A program made the translations under genes and the position numbers. Source: Candidatus Omnitrophota bacterium (GTDB taxonomy: Bacteria; Omnitrophota; Gorgyraeia; Gygaellales; Profunditerraquicolaceae). Taken from it: a stretch of 18,361 nt of DNA. Location of the stretch: assembly GCA_017995695.1 (NCBI GenBank), contig JAGOIJ010000015.1, positions 1-18,361 on the forward strand, read 5' to 3'. Of the stretch, positions 1-6,780 are shown piece after piece. The stretch's first letter is position 1. The number at the start of each line of letters is the position of its first letter. The notes under the pieces were generated by a model. The model did not search any database and was not told the origin of the DNA. It saw only the letters and a list, made by a program, of their open reading frames with translations.

Positions 1-1
1 A

Positions 2-382
2 TTTTCTGTGCCTTCAGGATATGAGCGCTATCTGGATACTGTGCTTTCGCTGCAGGAGCAGATGAACCCCATGGCTCATCTGAAGCGTTTTGAACTGGTC
101 AAGGGTAATGCCCAGAAGACTGTCCCGGCGTATTTCAGGAAACATCCTGAAACTATCGTTTCGCTGGCAATCTTTGATTTCGATATTTTTGCTCCTACCA
201 AGGCTGCATTGCAACAGATCAAGCCTTGTCTTTCGAAGGGCAGCATTCTGGTTTTTGATGAATTATGCGATGAGTATTTTCCCGGAGAAACGTTAGCCTT
301 AAAGCAGGTGTTAGGCCTACGCAATGTCAACATTCAACGATTACCTCAAACGTCTCGGCTTTCCTTTATTGAAATCCTATGA
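2..382 (+). CDS. TylF-like SAM-dependent methyltransferase, C-terminal part (5' end outside window)
   Basis: The frame is open to the left edge, so the true start lies upstream; a GTG at position 8 is only an internal codon candidate. The visible 126 residues look like the C-terminal half of the macrocin O-methyltransferase (TylF) type family found in O-antigen and capsule clusters, whose members are often mislabelled as a carnitine CoA-transferase. Support comes from the stretch reading AIFDFDIFAPTKAAL, followed by IKPCLSKGSILVFDEL and then FPGETLALKQVLGL; in this family the acidic residues of the FDFD and FDEL segments belong to the catalytic/metal-binding half. The SAM-binding glycine motif would be upstream and cannot be checked. 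The stop overlaps the next start as ATGA, pointing to translational coupling with the transketolase subunit. The likely role is O-methylation of a sugar; the acceptor is unknown. The family assignment is from memory of conserved motifs. Confidence 0.66.
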   Translation, partial: FSVPSGYERYLDTVLSLQEQMNPMAHLKRFELVKGNAQKTVPAYFRKHPETIVSLAIFDFDIFAPTKAALQQIKPCLSKGSILVFDELCDEYFPGETLALKQVLGLRNVNIQRLPQTSRLSFIEIL

Positions 383-1161
383 GCATTGACCCACGCCAAA
401 TTCGAGAAGACATTCTTACCATCGCGCAAGTAAGCGGGCATGGCCATATCCCCAGCTGTTTTTCCGTTATTGAGATTCTCGTCGCTGTTTACCAAACAAT
501 GCGCCATGATCCTGAAAATCCGCATTGGCCTCAACGTGATATTTTCATTCTAAGTAAAGGCCATGCTGCCTTGGCGCATTACTGTGTGTTGGCCCGTTTA
601 GGGTATTTTCCGATTGAGCAGGTTGAGGCATTTGGCGGCTTTATGTCAAATTTTGGCTGTCATGCGGATCGTCTTAAGGTCCCGGGGGTTGAGGTTTCGA
701 CGGGTTCTTTGGGCCATGGTATTGGCGTAGCAGTGGGTGAGGCCTTGGCTTTTAAGATTCAAGGTAGCTCGCGCAAGGTCATTGTTCTTATTGGCGACGG
801 AGAAGCGAATGAAGGCACGGTGTGGGAGGCATTAATGGTAGCAGCTGACCGTAAGCTTACTAATCTTACCGTTATCCTTGATCATAATGTTTCTCAGGGG
901 CGCGGATTGCAAATCTATAATCCTGTGGAGAGGCTTGCTTCTTTTGGATGCGCAACGATAGAGGTTGCCGGCCATAGCGTGGAGGCGCTTGAGGATGCCT
1001 TACGAAAAGATGTCCAGGGGATAAAGGCTATAGTAGCAAAAACTAAGAAAGGTTTTGGTTGCAAGACGTTAGTTGACCAGCAGCATGCGTGGCATCGGCG
1101 CTCGCCGACTGAAGAAGAGCTGTGTAAGCTTAAAAAGGAGATCTGTGAGGAAGAGATTTAA
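379..1161 (+). CDS. Transketolase, N-terminal (TPP-binding) subunit
   Basis: A 260-residue protein matching the separate N-terminal subunit of a split transketolase. Visible landmarks are GHGHIPSCFSVIEIL near residues 20-34, SKGHA at 59-63 with the TPP/substrate histidine H62, STGSLGHG at 107-114, and the thiamine pyrophosphate motif starting GDGEANEG at 139-146 and closing at N170. The subunit should carry TPP and Mg2+ and act as a heterotetramer with the next gene in the cytoplasm, moving two-carbon ketol units between sugar phosphates. The start overlaps the upstream stop (ATGA), and its last 17 bases overlap the next gene if that begins at the GTG at 1145. Central-metabolism transketolase is usually one ~660-residue chain; split copies inside polysaccharide clusters suggest a dedicated role, either making sedoheptulose 7-phosphate for heptose synthesis or acting on a modified sugar. 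The enzyme class is secure; the substrate is inferred. Confidence 0.93.
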   Translation: MSIDPRQIREDILTIAQVSGHGHIPSCFSVIEILVAVYQTMRHDPENPHWPQRDIFILSKGHAALAHYCVLARLGYFPIEQVEAFGGFMSNFGCHADRLKVPGVEVSTGSLGHGIGVAVGEALAFKIQGSSRKVIVLIGDGEANEGTVWEALMVAADRKLTNLTVILDHNVSQGRGLQIYNPVERLASFGCATIEVAGHSVEALEDALRKDVQGIKAIVAKTKKGFGCKTLVDQQHAWHRRSPTEEELCKLKKEICEEEI

Positions 1162-2011
1162 AGAAATCGTCACGGATATCGCAGGCCATGACGAAAAACT
1201 AGTTGTGCTTTTAGGCGATATTAGCGTATATCTGTTTAATGATTTTAAAGAACAGTTTCCTGCGCGTTTTTATAATTTAGGGATTTGCGAAAATACGTTA
1301 ATCAGCGTAGCTGCTGGTTTGTCTGCACAGGGGATGCATCCTATCGTGCACACTATTGCGCCTTTCATCACTGAGAGAAGTTTTGAGCAGATCAAATTGG
1401 ATTTGTGTTATAACCTTTTTGGCGCCAACATAGTTTCCTGCGGAGCATCCTTTGATTATGCCTGGGATGGTGCTAGCCATCACAGTTACGCGGATTTGGC
1501 AATACTACGACTCTTGCCTGGCATGGAGGTGGTGCAGCCGGGGTCAGTGCGGGAGTTGGAGATATTGTTCCCAGCGTTGTATAACAATGGTCATCCAACA
1601 TACTTCAGGCTTTCCGATCATCCGCATACTCTTGATCTGGGAGATATTACCTTTGGTAAGGCAGTGGTGTTGAAAGATAACCATGCTAAAGTTACGGTGA
1701 TGACCGCAGGTCCCATCGCCGGGAACGTGGTTGAGGCGTGCAAAGATCTGTCTGTTAATATGGTTTACTTTCACACGATTAAGCCAATCGATACAGAAGT
1801 CATCCAGCATTTTAAAAAGACAAAGATTATTGTTGTGCATGACGCTTTTGGTTTGTATGAGGCAATTCATGAGGTGCCGGAGATTAGCGCTTCGTTTCAT
1901 GGCCTGCCGGATGCGTTCTGCGATTGCTATGGGACGCTCAATGATATTCGCATGAAACTTAAACTTGATGTAAAAGGAATACGTGAAACCATAGTTTCAA
2001 ATATGCGCTAA
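1145..2011 (+). CDS. Transketolase, C-terminal (pyrimidine-binding) subunit
   Basis: A 288-residue partner of the preceding gene. The frame opens further upstream (ATG at 1073), but the 24 residues before 1145 resemble no transketolase and would overlap the first subunit by 89 bases. I prefer the GTG at 1145, preceded by an AAGGAG ribosome site at 1135-1140, which gives a normal N-terminus. The pyrimidine-binding domain is seen in VVLLGDISVY near residues 20-29 and in the segment NLGICENTLISVAAGL at 44-59, where E49 matches the catalytic glutamate that activates TPP. A C-terminal transketolase domain follows (VTVMTAGPIAGNVVEA, then the KPID segment). It completes the two-subunit enzyme and is needed for activity. 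Nothing looks broken. Substrate specificity cannot be read from the sequence. Confidence 0.9.
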   Translation: MRKRFKEIVTDIAGHDEKLVVLLGDISVYLFNDFKEQFPARFYNLGICENTLISVAAGLSAQGMHPIVHTIAPFITERSFEQIKLDLCYNLFGANIVSCGASFDYAWDGASHHSYADLAILRLLPGMEVVQPGSVRELEILFPALYNNGHPTYFRLSDHPHTLDLGDITFGKAVVLKDNHAKVTVMTAGPIAGNVVEACKDLSVNMVYFHTIKPIDTEVIQHFKKTKIIVVHDAFGLYEAIHEVPEISASFHGLPDAFCDCYGTLNDIRMKLKLDVKGIRETIVSNMR

Positions 2012-2057
2012 GAAGATTTTTGGCGTAGCAGTTGGATGGAAAGGCAAGGTGGGCGAT

Positions 2058-3017
2058 ATGTTTTATAAGGGAAAAGTTGCGCTTGTGACTGGTGGCACAG
2101 GTTTTGTCGGTTTTCATATCGCGCAGGCACTGTTAAAACGAGGGGCTAAGGTGCGGGTTACAATGCACAAGCGGCCTATCGCGTTGCCCAATCCTAATCT
2201 TGAATTAGTTGTCGCTGACCTTTCGCAGCAGGCGGATTGTTTGCACGCCATGGAGGGGGTGCAGTATGTATTTCATGCAGCCGGGGCCGTGGCTTCAGCT
2301 GCGGTTAAGAACCCCATGTCAGCGATTACGCAAAATCTTGTGTTAACGTCCCAGGTTTTGCAGGCTGCCTGGTCAGCGCAGGTTGAGCGTTTGCTTTTAT
2401 TCGGCAGCAGCACGGCGTATCCTGCACTTGAGCATCCGGTGAAAGAAGATGAGATGTGGTCAGGCGATCCGCATCCTTCATACTTTGGTTATGGTTGGAT
2501 GCGACGCTATTTAGAAAAAATGGGTGAGTTTGTGCACAAGCATTCTAATACCAAAATTGCCATTGTCAGACCAACAGCTATTTATGGCACGCATGACAAT
2601 TTTGATTTGGCGACGTGCCATGTGATCCCTGCGTTAATTCGCAAGGCCGTTGAACGATTTGATCCGCTTGAGGTGTGGGGCACGGGCAATGAAGAGCGTG
2701 ATATCCTGCATGTAAGTGATTTGGCGTATGGTTGTTTGTTAATGCTTGAAAAATATGCCACTGCTGATCCCATCAATATCGGCAAAGGTGAAAGTGTTAC
2801 TATTAAGGAATTGGTGAAGAGCATTCTTAGGGCAGCAGGGTATGAAAAGGCAAACGTTATTTTTGATGCCAACAAGCCCCGAACAATCGATAAGCGCATT
2901 GTGGATATCGCCAAGGCTCGCGAGATTCTAGGATTTTCACCCGCTATTTCGCTGGATGAAGGTTTACGCAACACCGTGGAATGGTATAAGGTTTACTCTG
3001 CAAAAGATACTCGCTAA
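2058..3017 (+). CDS. NAD(P)-dependent sugar epimerase/dehydratase (extended SDR), Arg in place of catalytic Lys
   Basis: An extended short-chain dehydrogenase of 319 residues. The start chosen is the ATG at 2058, which puts the Rossmann fold right at the N-terminus; a GTG at 2049 would add three residues. TGGTGFVG at 11-18 is the dinucleotide-binding motif, FHAAG at 72-76 the NNAG-equivalent, and GSS at 116-118 the active-site serine region. The catalytic tyrosine is Y145, but the YxxxK motif reads YGWMR, so the usual lysine is R149. A conserved-looking block IVRPTAIYGTHDNFD follows, and IPALIRKA resembles the second epimerase in this cluster. It probably acts on a GDP- or dTDP-linked sugar as a 4-reductase or epimerase of the GDP-fucose synthase type, in the cytoplasm. 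It is separated from transketolase by 46 bases and from the next gene by a heptamer array. The exact reaction is not determinable. Confidence 0.88.
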   Translation: MFYKGKVALVTGGTGFVGFHIAQALLKRGAKVRVTMHKRPIALPNPNLELVVADLSQQADCLHAMEGVQYVFHAAGAVASAAVKNPMSAITQNLVLTSQVLQAAWSAQVERLLLFGSSTAYPALEHPVKEDEMWSGDPHPSYFGYGWMRRYLEKMGEFVHKHSNTKIAIVRPTAIYGTHDNFDLATCHVIPALIRKAVERFDPLEVWGTGNEERDILHVSDLAYGCLLMLEKYATADPINIGKGESVTIKELVKSILRAAGYEKANVIFDANKPRTIDKRIVDIAKAREILGFSPAISLDEGLRNTVEWYKVYSAKDTR

Positions 3018-3033
3018 TGCGCCTTTTGTTTTG

Positions 3034-3075
3034 CTTATAACTTATAACTTATCACTTATCACTTATAACTTACTA
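3034..3075 (+). repeat. Tandem 7-bp repeat array in the spacer before the radical-SAM gene
   Basis: Six consecutive heptamers fill the spacer: CTTATAA, CTTATAA, CTTATCA, CTTATCA, CTTATAA, CTTACTA, followed by a degenerate CTGAATC that runs into the ATG at 3083. All six fit the consensus CTYANNA. The array occupies the place where a Shine-Dalgarno sequence would be expected, and none is visible. A second array with a related consensus on the opposite strand lies at 5210-5237. Function is unknown; heptanucleotide short tandem repeats are known from intergenic regions of some bacteria, notably cyanobacteria. Confidence 0.9.
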
Positions 3076-3082
3076 CTGAATC

Positions 3083-4261
3083 ATGAATGTTTTCCTGAAG
3101 GGCCTCAACGGTTGCGCTATGCGCAAGTACGAAGTAATGCGTTACCGCGCTATTATTCAGCAGGCCGGTCATTGCATTGTTAAGGATCCTGCATTAAGCG
3201 ATGTTATTCTGTTGTGGACATGTGGTTTCAGGAAGGACGTGCTGGATAATTCATTGGCTGAAATTGCCCGTTATGAAAAAACGTACGCTAAAAGAATTAT
3301 CGTCGCCGGATGCCTTCCGGATATTGCGCCGGATCTCTTGCGCATTAACTTTCAAGGAAGAGTTATGCCTTGGCGTTGCGATCAGGAACTGCTTAAGGAG
3401 TTGTTTGGCGCTGAAGGCCAGGCGTTTTGCGACCAAGGCGTTTTCTGCGAGCCTGCGCTCACGCATGATGTGGCGCAGTACAAGAAAGATCATCCGGATA
3501 AAGATGCAACGTTTCCTGATCAATTTATCAAATTGCTGGTTTCTGAAGGATGCAATTATGCGTGCAGTTATTGTTCTGAGCGGCTTGCGTTTCCTGCGTA
3601 TCGAAGCTTTTTGCCTGAAGCGCTCAAGAGCGCATTGCGCAACCAGTTAGCAGCAACTTCAACGCGGCAGGTCATGCTCTTATCAGATAGTCTGGGCGAT
3701 TATGGAATTGATATCGGTACGACCTTGCCAGCCCTTCTTGATTCTTTAATGAGCCTCGATGCAAAAATCCAATTTGCCTTGAATAATCTTAATCCCGCAG
3801 GATTTATAAAATTCCTTGAGCCAATGCGTGCGTTTGTTAAGCGAGGCGCTATCGTTCATCTTAATATTCCCATTCAGTCTGCTTCTGATAAAATACTTAA
3901 GCTCATGCAAAGACCTTATGCGCGCAAGGAGTTAGATGTGATTTTTGAAATGTTGCTTACCATGTCTTTCAAGGCTTTTGATACGCACGTGCTTATTGGT
4001 TTTCCCCAGGAAACCGACGATGATTTTAAACAAACTATTGCATTTTTACAGCGTTATAAACCCCGCTATGTCTTGGCAAGCGGCTATATGGAATCGTCAT
4101 TAATGCCTTCAGCCTCACTTGAACATAAGGTAAGCGAAGAGGTCAAGAAACGCAGGCTTCGCGAGTTTTCTTATGCTATGCAGCAGGCAGGAATTATTTG
4201 TAATTGTGATGATGGAGCGTTGGTTTCAGATAGGTTCCGCAGAATGAATGCTTTATTATAA
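3083..4261 (+). CDS. Radical SAM protein of methylthiotransferase type, lacking a TRAM domain
   Basis: A 392-residue protein with the cysteine layout of MiaB/RimO methylthiotransferases. The N-terminal UPF0004-like domain has C11 (LNGC), C47 (TCGF) and C77 (AGCLPD), which in that family hold an auxiliary 4Fe-4S cluster. The radical-SAM domain has the CxxxCxxC motif at C157, C161 and C164 (GCNYACSYC). Later blocks also match the family: IPIQSASDKILKLMQRPY, and THVLIGFPQETDDDF. In MiaB and RimO a TRAM RNA/protein-binding domain follows; here the protein ends soon after the KKRRLREF helix and has no such domain, so a tRNA substrate is doubtful. It sits in a sugar cluster and overlaps the next methyltransferase by one base (TAATG). 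It may insert sulfur into, or methylthiolate, a small molecule or glycan precursor. No Shine-Dalgarno is visible; the 7-bp array precedes the start. Family placement is firm, the reaction unknown. Confidence 0.86.
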   Translation: MNVFLKGLNGCAMRKYEVMRYRAIIQQAGHCIVKDPALSDVILLWTCGFRKDVLDNSLAEIARYEKTYAKRIIVAGCLPDIAPDLLRINFQGRVMPWRCDQELLKELFGAEGQAFCDQGVFCEPALTHDVAQYKKDHPDKDATFPDQFIKLLVSEGCNYACSYCSERLAFPAYRSFLPEALKSALRNQLAATSTRQVMLLSDSLGDYGIDIGTTLPALLDSLMSLDAKIQFALNNLNPAGFIKFLEPMRAFVKRGAIVHLNIPIQSASDKILKLMQRPYARKELDVIFEMLLTMSFKAFDTHVLIGFPQETDDDFKQTIAFLQRYKPRYVLASGYMESSLMPSASLEHKVSEEVKKRRLREFSYAMQQAGIICNCDDGALVSDRFRRMNALL

Positions 4262-5223
4262 TGAGTAACGCTATGAATGACGCTTCGGTTATTACCTTTG
4301 AACAGATTGCTAAGCAGTTTGATATTACCATTAATCCAGCGGATGAACAATTTTTCCGCACCCTCATGACGAACGATATGAAGTATCGTGAGGCTAATGA
4401 TGTTGAAATGGCTGAATATAAGGCACAGGTTCATGAGCGCATGAAAGATCCGCGCAGCGTCCGCACAAAGGACGAGAATCTGGCTGCTTTTGAAAAAGGT
4501 TGGCAAGAGAACCTTGATGCGCTGCGGACGCAAGGACCCTCGGCTGAAGTTCTAAAACCGCGCTATTTCAGGCAGAATAAATTCTTGCGTTTCAATAATG
4601 GCCTAATTATTAGTGAAAATCTTAATTTAGAATACGATCTTTTTGTTGTTTGTCGCTCTTTGATCTTTAAGCAATTTTTGGGATCGTATCATACCATTTA
4701 TGAGCTTGGGTGCGGAAGCGGGCAAAACTTGTTTGCGTTGAGCCAGATGTATCCTGAAAAAGAGATTGTTGGCCTTGATTGGGCATCGACGTCTGTTGAG
4801 ATTGCGATGCATTTGGCCAAAACGCTCAATAGGAAGATTAGCGGTCTTCAGTTTGATATGTTCCACCCGGCTGGGTCGTTGAAATTTAAGCCTCATAGCG
4901 CTGTGTTTTCAATCCATGCTTTGGAACAGCTAGGAGGCGATTTTACCGATCTGTTGGAATTTCTTCTGAAGGAACCAGTGGATTTAGTGGTGAATTATGA
5001 GCCGATACTTGATTTTTATGATGGGCGCAATGCATTGGATAAGCTTGCGCTTAATTATTCAAGAAAGCGGGGATATTTAAACGGCTATTGGGAGGCGTTG
5101 CAACGATTGCGCCAGCAAAATAAAATTGAAATTCTTAAGGCCTGTCGGCCTTTAATCGGCGGCGTTATCCATGAGTCATCGCTGTTGGCGTGGAGGCCGG
5201 TTAAATACAGTATTGAGTCGTGA
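4261..5223 (+). CDS. Class I SAM-dependent methyltransferase
   Basis: A 320-residue protein with an N-terminal extension of about 140 residues of mostly helical, charged sequence (FRTLMTNDMKYREANDVEM) and then a Rossmann methyltransferase domain. Motif I reads YELGCGSGQNLFAL near residues 147-160 (SAM binding). The acidic end of strand 2 is in VGLDWAS, followed by a motif II-like IHALEQLGG region. The C-terminal part includes YEPILDFYDGRN, which may form the substrate site. It shares one base with the radical-SAM gene upstream, so the two are probably cotranslated and may act in succession. A second in-frame ATG at 4273 is an alternative start. The stop codon lies inside a 7-bp repeat array, so the last residues (SIES) are encoded by repeat units. 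It most likely methylates a sugar or a nucleotide sugar; the position and acceptor are not visible. Confidence 0.85.
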   Translation: MSNAMNDASVITFEQIAKQFDITINPADEQFFRTLMTNDMKYREANDVEMAEYKAQVHERMKDPRSVRTKDENLAAFEKGWQENLDALRTQGPSAEVLKPRYFRQNKFLRFNNGLIISENLNLEYDLFVVCRSLIFKQFLGSYHTIYELGCGSGQNLFALSQMYPEKEIVGLDWASTSVEIAMHLAKTLNRKISGLQFDMFHPAGSLKFKPHSAVFSIHALEQLGGDFTDLLEFLLKEPVDLVVNYEPILDFYDGRNALDKLALNYSRKRGYLNGYWEALQRLRQQNKIEILKACRPLIGGVIHESSLLAWRPVKYSIES

Positions 5224-5237
5224 GTATTGAGTATTGA
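5210..5237 (-). repeat. Second tandem 7-bp repeat array, across the methyltransferase stop codon
   Basis: On the plus strand the units are GTATTGA, GTCGTGA, GTATTGA, GTATTGA. Read on the minus strand they are CTCAATA, CTCAATA, CTCACGA, CTCAATA up to a one-base phase shift, which fits the same CTYANNA consensus as the array at 3034-3075 but in the opposite orientation. The array begins inside the methyltransferase gene, supplies its TGA stop (5221-5223), and fills most of the spacer before the next epimerase. Confidence 0.8.
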
Positions 5238-5260
5238 GTAAAGGCAACGAGAACAAAATA

Positions 5261-6256
5261 ATGATAAAAGACGAAGTCTTAAAAAGTTTTAAGAAAACAA
5301 ATTGTTTAGTGACAGGGGGTACGGGTCTCATTGGTAGGCAAGTGGTTGATGTATTGTGCGCTGCCGATGCAAATGTAACTAGTGTTTCGCTGGACCAACT
5401 TCAGTTAAACAGCAAAGCGCGGTATATGTATGGCGATCTGACTGAATTTTCGTTTTGTAAGGATATAACTAAGAATATGGATTTTGTGTTTCATCTTGCG
5501 GGGATCAAGGGTTCGCTTGCGGTTTCAAAAACCCATGTGGCCAGTCATTTTGTGCCCACGCTTATGTTTAACGTGAACACCTTAGAAGCGGCGCGGCTTA
5601 ACAAGGTGCGCAAGCTTGTATTCACCAGCTCTATTGGCGCATACGCGCAAGCAGAAATCTTTAAGGAATCAGATTATCGATTAGAGAGCCAGCCGATGGA
5701 TATTGCTGGTTGGGCTAAGCGTATGGGAGAGTTACAGATTCACGCTTATTATAAGCAATGGGGGATAGATACTTTTGCGATTGTGCGGCCAAGCAATGTG
5801 TATGGGCCGGGCGATAACTTTGATCCCGATAATGCCATGGTTATTCCTTCATTGTTGTGGAGAATCCACCGTAAGGAAAACCCTGTAGTGATCTGGGGTG
5901 ATGGTAGCGCAATCCGTGATTTTGTATATAGTCGCGATGTTGCTGAGGGCATTATCTTAGCGTTATACCACGGCACAAAAGCGGAATTTGTGAATTTGGG
6001 CAGCGGCGGCGGTGTTTCCATCCAAGAGTTAGTGGCAACTCTTGGGCAGTTCCTCGATTTTAACTACGCGTTTGATGTTACCAAGCCCGCAGGATTTCCT
6101 AAGAGGCTCATGGATATTTCGCTGGCGCGACAATTAATAGATTATAATCCTACGACTTCATTGCTTGAAGGCCTTAAGGCAACGTGGGAGTGGTTTATTC
6201 AACATGAGCATGAATATAGCAAGAGAAAAAATTATTTTAAGGAGGGGCTCGCATGA
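5261..6256 (+). CDS. NAD(P)-dependent sugar epimerase/dehydratase-like protein (extended SDR) lacking the catalytic Tyr
   Basis: A 331-residue extended SDR. I chose the ATG at 5261; an in-frame TTG at 5234 is inside the heptamer array and would add nine residues unlike the family. LVTGGTGLIG at 16-25 binds the dinucleotide, FHLAG is at 77-81 and TSS at 122-124. The expected YxxxK motif reads AGWAK at 149-153: the lysine (K153) is present, but the catalytic tyrosine is replaced by alanine. The rest of the fold appears intact (RPSNVYGPGDNFD, WGDGSAIRDF). I recall homologues from polysaccharide clusters with a similar AGWAKR sequence, so this may be a family trait rather than decay. It may use another acid/base, have a role other than oxidoreduction, or work with the paralogue at 2058. 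A strong AAGGAGG site inside its 3' end serves the next gene, and its stop overlaps that start (ATGA). Confidence 0.84.
   Translation: MIKDEVLKSFKKTNCLVTGGTGLIGRQVVDVLCAADANVTSVSLDQLQLNSKARYMYGDLTEFSFCKDITKNMDFVFHLAGIKGSLAVSKTHVASHFVPTLMFNVNTLEAARLNKVRKLVFTSSIGAYAQAEIFKESDYRLESQPMDIAGWAKRMGELQIHAYYKQWGIDTFAIVRPSNVYGPGDNFDPDNAMVIPSLLWRIHRKENPVVIWGDGSAIRDFVYSRDVAEGIILALYHGTKAEFVNLGSGGGVSIQELVATLGQFLDFNYAFDVTKPAGFPKRLMDISLARQLIDYNPTTSLLEGLKATWEWFIQHEHEYSKRKNYFKEGLA
6239..6245 (+). promoter_or_regulatory. Strong Shine-Dalgarno for the RmlC-like gene
   Basis: AAGGAGG lies seven bases before the ATG at 6253, within the coding sequence of the upstream epimerase. It is the clearest ribosome binding site in the sugar cluster and fixes the start of the next gene. 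Confidence 0.8.
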
Positions 6257-6780
6257 TCGAAGTGGTCAAGACAAAACTCGCCGGAGTTCTGCTCATTAAG
6301 CCCTCGGTGTTTTTAGATTTTCGCGGAGAATACGTCGAGACATTTAATAAACAGTTGTACGCGCAACAAGGTGTTGACATATCGTTTGTTGAAGACGATG
6401 TCTCGATGTCCAAGAAACATGTTTTACGCGGCATCCATGGTGATGCTGTCACCTGGAAGCTGATTTCCTGCTTATGGGGTGAATTTATCTTAGCGGTAGT
6501 CAACTGCGATCCTCACTCAAGTGAGTTTGGCGCATGGGAAACGTTTACGCTCTCGCAGAAGAATAGGCACCAGGTCCTGGTGCCTCCGAAATACGGTAAT
6601 GGCCATCTTGTGTTGAGCGACTGGGCAATCTTTCATTATAAGCAGTCTGAATATTATGATCCCAAGCGTCAGTTTACTTATGTGTGGAATGACCCACGCT
6701 TTAACATTGCCTGGCCGATCGATAAGCCGATTCTCTCAAAACGAGATGAGACAGGCCATTATGTGTGGAGTGAAAAATGA
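6253..6780 (+). CDS. RmlC-type cupin, nucleotide-sugar 3,5-epimerase
   Basis: A 175-residue single-domain cupin of the dTDP-4-dehydrorhamnose 3,5-epimerase family, about the usual family length. The motif VLRGIH at 57-62 supplies the arginine and catalytic histidine (H62), with K69 nearby. The block HYKQSEYYDP has Y129 and Y135 at the positions of the RmlC catalytic tyrosines, and a downstream LSKRD segment carries the aspartate that pairs with the histidine. Given the HddA/HddC neighbours, a GDP-4-keto-heptose 3,5-epimerase, like those of Campylobacter capsule heptose modification, is more plausible than a rhamnose enzyme; this is inference, since RmlA, RmlB and RmlD are not here. It is translated from the AAGGAGG site at 6239-6245 and overlaps its neighbours by ATGA on both sides. 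Confidence 0.85.
   Translation: MIEVVKTKLAGVLLIKPSVFLDFRGEYVETFNKQLYAQQGVDISFVEDDVSMSKKHVLRGIHGDAVTWKLISCLWGEFILAVVNCDPHSSEFGAWETFTLSQKNRHQVLVPPKYGNGHLVLSDWAIFHYKQSEYYDPKRQFTYVWNDPRFNIAWPIDKPILSKRDETGHYVWSEK

Noticed and set aside
1073..1144. Upstream extension of the transketolase C-terminal subunit to the ATG at 1073
   Set aside because: The extra residues are an out-of-frame reading of the N-terminal subunit's end; the GTG at 1145 has a ribosome site and gives the family's normal start.
1544..1900. 118-residue minus-strand frame within the transketolase C-terminal subunit
   Set aside because: It lies wholly antisense to a well conserved enzyme and has no motif, ribosome site or neighbour of its own.
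3034..3075. CRISPR array or phage attachment site
   Set aside because: The units are 7 bp with no spacers, and there is no integrase, cas gene or tRNA nearby.
2956..3183. 75-residue plus-strand frame bridging the epimerase end and the radical SAM start
   Set aside because: It crosses the heptamer array and overlaps two solid genes in other frames; its sequence NLSLITYNL reflects the 7-bp repeats.
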